DNA of 64,000 nucleotides, from contig PUQB01000025.1 in assembly GCA_003024785.1 (NCBI GenBank), positions 930,001 to 994,000 of the forward strand, in the 5' to 3' direction. Source of the stretch: Selaginella tamariscina (lineage: Eukaryota > Streptophyta > Lycopodiopsida > Selaginellales > Selaginellaceae). Positions 58,718 to 64,000 of the stretch are shown one piece after another; position 1 is the first letter of the stretch, and the number at the start of each line of letters is the position of its first letter. The notes below the pieces were generated by a model. That model did not search any database. It had not been told where the DNA came from and worked only from the letters and a program-made list of their open reading frames with translations. The position numbers and the translations under genes are program-made.

Positions 58718-59512
58718 TGTCACAACCTTTCCCTCTCCCTTATGCCAACTAGGCAAAGGGCCAATTGGTGTTTATGAGAGGGCCCCTGGTCATGATGACC
58801 CAGGTCCGCTTGGGTCTTTTTGCCCACATATCCCACATATCCCACAATCTTTACCCAGGTAGTCATCTCACCAGGTTAGAACTATGACACTCTCCACCCA
58901 TTTGAGTCTTTTTGCCCACATATCCCACATATCTCACAATCTTTACCCAGGTAGTCATCTCACCAGGTTAGAACTATGACACTCTCCACCCATTTGAGAA
59001 AGTGGATGCCCTCATCCACAGACTTCAAGGGGTTACTACTCATGCCTTCCTCCAGAAGGTGCAGCCAGAGGCGTTTCTACTCATTGCCCTTCCTCCAGAA
59101 GGTGCAGCCAGAGGCGTTTCTACTCACGCTTGGCTCTACTTACGCTTGACTCGCATCACATGTCAATCGGGCCAGAGGCGATCACAGAGCCGCTTGGCTG
59201 TACACATGTGATCGAGGGGTTTAGTTAGGCAAGGACAAGTGCGCCAACCTTAGTGGCTTGAGCTTTACTCAAAGTTCTTAGTGGCTTGAGCTTTACTCAA
59301 AGTTCATCCCCTGATGAGAATTGAACCCGGGACCGCTCTGATACCAAATGTCACAACCTTTCCCTCTCCCCTTATGCCAACTAGGCAAAGGGCCAATTGG
59401 TGTTTATGAGAGGGCCCCTGGTCATGATGACCCAGGTCCGCTTGGGTCTTTTTGCCCACATATCCCACAATCTTTACCCAGGTAGTCATCTCACCAGGTT
59501 AGAACTATGACA
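58718..59512 (-). mobile_element. TRIM-like element (TRIM-2), right end of the chimera
   Basis: LTRs 58718-58889 and 59349-59512; on the minus strand a clear iMet primer-binding site TGGTATCAGAGCGGTCCCGG follows the 5' LTR and a purine tract AAATGGGTGGAGAG precedes the 3' LTR. The end of the 3' LTR plus purine tract is duplicated (58890-58981). The core is noncoding with two copies of a CCTTCCTCCAGAAGGTGCAG unit. It depends on other elements for movement. Confidence 0.85.
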
Positions 59513-59517
59513 CAAGA

Positions 59518-60037
59518 ACTTCACAGAATCCCTATTGAAAAAAACACTTCTCCAACTTCGCATACAAGCCATGCTCGCGAAGCCGTTGTAGAACAAATTG
59601 TACATGCTTGTCATGTGCCGCCTGGTCCTTGGAGAAAATCAAAATGTCATCGGTAGATCACCACAAACTAGTCCAAGAAGTCGCAAAAGATGTCATTCAC
59701 CATGTTGGAACACGGCTGGGGCATTGGTAAGTCCGAAAGGCATCACCGTGTACTCAAAGTGTCCATACCTTGTATGAAAGGCAGTCTTCCACTCATCGCC
59801 TGGGCGAATCCGTATAAGATTGTAGGCCCCTCGTAAGTCGATCTTCGTGAACACCTTTGCTTCTCGCAGCCGATCGAGAAGTTCCATAATCAATAGCAAC
59901 GAGTACCGGTTCCGAATGGTGACTTGATTCAAACCCCTGTAGTCCACAACCAAACGTAAACTCCCATCCTTCTTCTTAACAAAGAAGATAGGTGCTTCTG
60001 TAGGGGACTTTGAGTGACGAATGAAGCCGAATGCCAA
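59518..60037 (-). pseudogene. A2 reverse transcriptase, N-terminal part
   Basis: Minus strand: [70 protein letters not shown], then a break. The YxDD box is disrupted by a 2-nt loss near 59655, with the text VVIY then a shifted frame. The thumb starts at 59518-59600 and resumes on the other side of the nested element. Confidence 0.8.
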
Positions 60038-60119
60038 GTTATCCTCGATGTACTAACGAAGAACCTTCAACTCTGTGGGTGACAGTGCATAGATCGGTCT
60101 GAACGGTGGAGTCTTTCCT

Positions 60120-60801
60120 TCCGCAAAATCAATAGAACAGTCATAGGACCTATGAACAAGAAGAACTGCAGCCTTGTGCTTGTTAAAAACGTCCTAAAAG
60201 GAGTGATATTTGGATAGTAAGAAAGAAGAAGGAGAAGGAGAAGGAGAAGGAGCAGGAGAAGGAGATTGAAAAACATGAGAGTTAGATACAGGAAAGGTAG
60301 AAGAGGACGTAGGAATTACTTGAAAGGCAAAAAGATGGAAAAGAGCAGGATCAATGGCAAGTTCATGCATGGTAGTGGTAAGAACTCGGAGAGGAGAAGG
60401 GGGAGCTGTGACTGAAAAAGAGGAAGGATCTTGGGGGTGGAACAGAAGCAGAGTAACAAAAAGAGGCAGGATTGGGAAAACCTGTGTGGATGTTGACGAG
60501 TGTACAGGATTGGAAGAATCCTGTACAGAAGTCCGTGGTTGCACAGGAGTGAGGAAAGCTTGCGAATGTACTGACGAACCAATAGGAGGTGAATCTTGTT
60601 GAGGAGGAACCTTCGACACTGATATAGAATTGGAAGAACCTGTACAGGAATCCGCAAACTTACAGGAGTGGAAAGAGCCTACGGATGTGTTGAGGAACTA
60701 ACATGAGGTGAATCTTGTCGAGGAGGAGTCTTCAACACTGATACAGGGATAGGCACGGTCAATCCTGTAGCTTATACTGCCTCAAATACTAAGGATGTAT
60801 C
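60120..60801 (-). other. Pro/Ser-rich linker of A2
   Basis: Minus-strand low-complexity coding (FQSPSPAPSPSPSPSSF and similar) between protease and RT, with no domain. Equivalent to 144-819. Confidence 0.6.
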
Positions 60802-61242
60802 CTACACGCAGGAAGGTACAGAATTGATCCTGGCTTCCGGAGAGGAAAACGTGAGCGTCCTAGACCTCCAGTCGATCTGCGGATTTGCAACAACGAACCA
60901 TGACATGCCCAAAATGATGGGAGTCGATCGAGTCTTGATCAAGTTAAAGGAAATTGAACAGTTGAATGCTCCATAACTGCAAGAGAGAGGTTTGGTAGCA
61001 TGGGTAACTGCGCCAGAAGCAATTAGACAATCATTGGCCACCTCTACAGGAATTACACGCTTCAACTCCACCACCGGAATGCCATGTTGAGTTGCAAAAG
61101 TATCATCTATGAAGCATGCATTTGCACTAGTGTCTAACAGGGCAAACTTCTTGAACTCTCTATTATTGAGATGAATGTGTACAAGAAACTTAAGTGATGA
61201 AATGGTATGAGCAGCACCAATGAAGCCTGCACCTACGTCCAA
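60802..61242 (-). pseudogene. A2 retropepsin-like protease
   Basis: Domain begins HIHLNNREFKKFALLDTSAN; the catalytic D-T-G reads D-T-S. It continues through IILGMSWFVVANPQIDW, the flap-distal ILG motif. A frame change separates it from gag. Confidence 0.75.
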
Positions 61243-61251
61243 CTTCGCGGC

Positions 61252-62226
61252 CTAGACGAAGTGAACATTGAAGTTTTCCGACTGAACTTCAGCTTCAACT
61301 TCACGTGTCTTGAACTTCCTGGCTTTAATAGGACATTCTACCACCTTGTGTCCTGCTTCACCATAATACAAGCATAGGTTCTCATTGCGGTGACGTTGCT
61401 TCTCAGTAGCGGAAAGAGAGCCACGCTTGGATTTCTCAACCTCCATAGGAACTACTCCAGAAGGTGTTGCAGGAACATGTACCATAGCTGTAGGATTGGT
61501 TTGCAGGAACTGCTGACGGGATCTTTCCTGACGACGCTCGAACAAACGGTTGTTGCAACGAACGGTTTGTTGCATAATCTCTGCTAATGTGTGAGCATCC
61601 GGTAACATAAGGAGAAGGTCCTTCACGTCATCCCTAAACCCAAAATGGAAGTGTTTAATCAATGCAGTCGTCTCATGAAATGTTTGTGCAAAGTTGCTGA
61701 AATTTGGATGCATAAACAGAAGCTGGTTGGGATCCTTGGGTGAGCTTTCGTAACTTCGTGCATGCGGAACGATACTTATCAGGATCTCTAAAGCATGCTT
61801 CAAAGGCAGCCACGAAACCTTCAAAGTCTTCCATCAATGGGTCGTCACACTCTAGCAAGGGGGCAACCCAAGCTCGTGGAGATTCAATTAGTAAGGATGC
61901 CAAAAGGCCAACCTTTTGTGCATCAGTCGAGTAGAGGCGTGGTTGCATGCGGATCAAGAGCCAGATCTGATTTAGGAAACCTTGGAAATCAGCGCGATTG
62001 CCATTGAACTTTTTTAACATGCTGATCTTCGGCTCCGAAGAAAAGTTTGATGGGGAGAAAACCATCGATGCTTGAGAGAGAGCCTGTGCAACAGCCTTGG
62101 AGGATGCATCACAACTGCATGCGCCGCGTTGGTGGAACCTTGCAAATCTGTGACCACTTGGCGCAAAGTGGCCAGCTCATGAAGCAACATTTGGTGTTCA
62201 GGTTGAAAGTGTTCAAAATCAGCCAT
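61252..62226 (-). pseudogene. A2 gag
   Basis: Starts MADFEHFQPEHQMLLHELAT at 62226, gag core FNGNRADFQGFLNQIWLLIR and FRDPDKYRSACTKLRKLTQG, then a knuckle NLCLYYGEAGHKVVECPIKA in which the second Cys is Tyr. At least two frameshifts (about 62120 and 61790) interrupt it. Confidence 0.75.
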
Positions 62227-62340
62227 GATCTATAAAAGGAAAAATAAAAAAGAGGAAAACGAAGGAGAAAAACCAAGGAGGAAAAAAAAAAAAAAAAGTA
62301 ACTAGGAATCGGAGAGCTATGAAAGTAGTTATTATTAAAC

Positions 62341-62938
62341 TGTCAAGCCACAATCTAGGAACCAAGAAGAGAGCAGGGTTCCAAGAACAAGAAGGCTTGA
62401 CTTAAGAGCAAGACAGAAAGTAGGAACTCAGGAGCAAGACAAGGCGCAGGACAGGATCCAAGAGCAAGACAGGAACAGGATAGGATTCAGGAGCAAGACA
62501 GGAGCAGGACAGGAAGGTGCAGGACAGGATCTAGGAGCAAAACAGGAACAGGAGGCAAGAAGCAAGACACGAACAAGACAAGAACAAGAATGATCGTAGA
62601 ATGACTAGTGTTGATAGTAACTGATTGTACAACAATTAGGTCGGAGCTTTTATGTTCACAACTCCAAGAGTTAATCTAGGCATGAGTGCTAAAAGTGGTT
62701 GCATGCATCTAAAAATGGCAATAAGCATGCAGAGGCTAAAACGAGTCCACATGTCCCTTATCCTCTAGGCATATCCTGTGATATATCCTATAGGAATATC
62801 CTCTAGGAATATCTTGTAGGCATATCCTTTAAGAATATCCTGTAGGTATATCTTGTAGGAATATCCTACATGCATATCCTGTATCCCGTATCCTGTATCC
62901 TGTATCCGAAATCCTGTATCCTGTATCGGGTCTTGACA
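62341..62938 (-). repeat. 5' LTR of A2
   Basis: 598 bp, TGTCAAGCC...GGTCTTGACA, including a GAGCAAGACAGGA-type repeat tract (62395-62570) and the TATCCTGTAGG array (62758-62936). It is longer than the 3' LTR because the GAGCAAGACAGGA tract is expanded. Confidence 0.85.
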
Positions 62939-64000
62939 TTTGAGATGTTCTACATGTTTGTCTTCTTTTATACACTATGTGTTCATTATCACATGTTTTG
63001 TCCATTTTGTTGCAAACCCATGTTCAAAAGCTTCTTGATTAACATTAAAAACATTTATTTGTCTCATCTTTGAACTACTCGTTGGTGTATTGAATCTCTT
63101 AGACATTAAATTAATGATTGTTGGTTCTTGTTGCACTAACTTGTTATCTTTAAAATCCTTCTGCCGGGTGCTTTATAGAAGTACCTTTGCAAAATCATCA
63201 CAATAAGCATTATAAAAACTATTGTGAGACTTATAAACTTTTGTAGCTAATCAATTGTTATGTTTTAATCAATTGTTGTGTTTTAATTTTAAATAATTTA
63301 TTTTTGAGGGCTAAGCAACTTCCATGAGCATTTTTCCTATATATATTCAATAAATCTTAGAGAATATTGTGATTAAATTAAAAATTGTTATTTACTTATA
63401 ATTGACACCTTACTAAGTTGATAAATATCCATGGTGATTGGATTGAACAACCAATTATTGTTCAAACTTTGAGAATAAGAAAGGAACAAATTATTAAAAA
63501 GAAACATGTGGTACATATGACTCTAGAGATAGAGGGTATCGTTGCCCGAATAGCAAACAAGTCTTAAAGGCATCGTACAAGAGGGAAAAAGAAAAAATAG
63601 AAGGGATAGGAACAACAAACAAAAACCAAGAGGAAGAGGGTTGAGGGATTAGGTAAGTAATTGATTATGTCAATTCAAATAACAATGAAAACATAAGTAG
63701 AAATAGTAAATAGGGCCTACATAGAACGACACATGGACATGTTGAAGATTATTATGAAATAGTGCAATTAGACATGAAATACATACATCTATTATAAGAA
63801 AGTTAGAAATTATGATGCACACTTAGTTTTGACTAGGATACCAACAAAGTTCTCATATGGGAAGAGAATGACATAGTAAAGGCTTGGAAAAGATATAGTA
63901 CAAACGTAGTTCAAAGTTTGGTGAGTTTGTTAGCAAAAAATGTGGATGATAATAGATAGATATGCATGTTCACTCAACAAACAAGGCTAAGGAAGTGACC
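62939..64000. other. AT-rich flank, no gene seen
   Basis: Continuation of the host sequence interrupted by A2. It has no supportable gene; short frames on both strands lack domains. A short match to 18840-18870 suggests shared relic repeats. Confidence 0.5.

Larger units (their letters stand above)
52153..59512 (+). mobile_element. chimeric chromovirus/TRIM element with inverted terminal LTRs
   Basis: The unit lies inside A2 between two CAAGA copies (52148-52152, 59513-59517). Its left end is a TRIM-type LTR in plus orientation (52153-52325) followed directly by the family B primer-binding site, leader and gag-pol. On the right are the family B 3' untranslated region, polypurine tract and a shortened family B LTR (57731-58705), then a 12-bp spacer ATTGGTACCAAA and a whole TRIM in minus orientation (58718-59512). 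So the outer ends are inverted copies of one LTR, and the expected family B 5' LTR is absent. See finding. Confidence 0.85.
49388..62938 (-). mobile_element. Ty3/gypsy family A copy A2, split by a nested element
   Basis: LTRs at 49388-49914 and 62341-62938, near-matching 5-bp flanks TTTAA/TTTGA, and on the minus strand gag (62226-61252), protease (61242-60802), linker, RT (60037-59518), then after the insertion RT thumb, RNase H, integrase and chromodomain (52147-49925). The two halves join at CAAGA (52148-52152 = 59513-59517), and copy A1 shows the uninterrupted sequence across that point. Without the insertion the element is about 6.2 kb. It is a chromovirus by its C-terminal chromodomain. 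All genes are broken. Confidence 0.9.

Noticed and set aside
59327-59346. tRNA-like sequence (CCGGGACCGCTCTGATACCA)
   Set aside because: It is the TRIM primer-binding site, complementary to the iMet-tRNA 3' end only; no tRNA fold around it.

Overview
This window reads as nuclear DNA of a green land plant. It has small-exon genes with AT-rich GT-AG introns full of CA/GA microsatellites, telo-box promoter motifs, G-box/ABRE elements, iMet-tRNA-primed LTR retrotransposons and a clade-B (AP2C-type) PP2C phosphatase. I cannot name the species. The gene and repeat style would fit a seedless plant as well as a seed plant.

Layout. 1-2851 is the 5' part (minus strand) of a Ty3/gypsy element called here family A. 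2852-12290 is a nest of LTRs and internal fragments of a second Ty3/gypsy family (family B, a chromovirus with LTRs of about 1.7 kb), with a TRIM-like element inserted in one LTR. 12291-20900 is AT-rich relic sequence without a gene I can support. 21105-21770 is an intronless FCP/SCP-type HAD phosphatase. 22581-22798 (minus) holds two adjacent C/D-box snoRNA candidates downstream of a telo-box. 24581-24898 (minus) is a small LEA-like protein with an ABRE/TATA promoter. 26640-28424 is a six-exon PP2C with a MAPK-docking motif. 28655-33575 (minus) is a Ty3/gypsy element without a chromodomain (family C) with both LTRs, a GAAG target duplication and a well-placed -1 frameshift site. 34180-34335 (minus) is a 51-aa predicted secreted peptide. 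34735-38641 (minus) is an eight-exon RCC1-repeat protein. 40655-47089 (plus) is a 27-exon insulysin-type M16 metalloprotease, divergent from the RCC1 gene, with a MITE between them. 47090-49387 is AT-rich. 49388-62938 is one family A element (minus) split by a 7.36-kb insertion at 52153-59512.

The insertion at 52153-59512 is the most unusual object. It is bounded by inverted TRIM-type LTRs and a 5-bp target duplication (CAAGA). It carries a full chromovirus gag-pol and the chromovirus 3' LTR, but its 5' LTR has been replaced by the TRIM LTR. At the other end the chromovirus LTR is fused head to head with a complete inverted TRIM through their primer-binding sites. This looks like a chimeric cDNA that integrated as one unit.

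Caution. The RCC1 gene, the protease gene, the family C pol and the chromovirus pol contain many single-base indels, mostly 1-nt losses in short homopolymers, while splice sites and conserved residues are kept. This could be residual assembly error or true decay. The PP2C, SCP-type phosphatase and LEA genes are clean.
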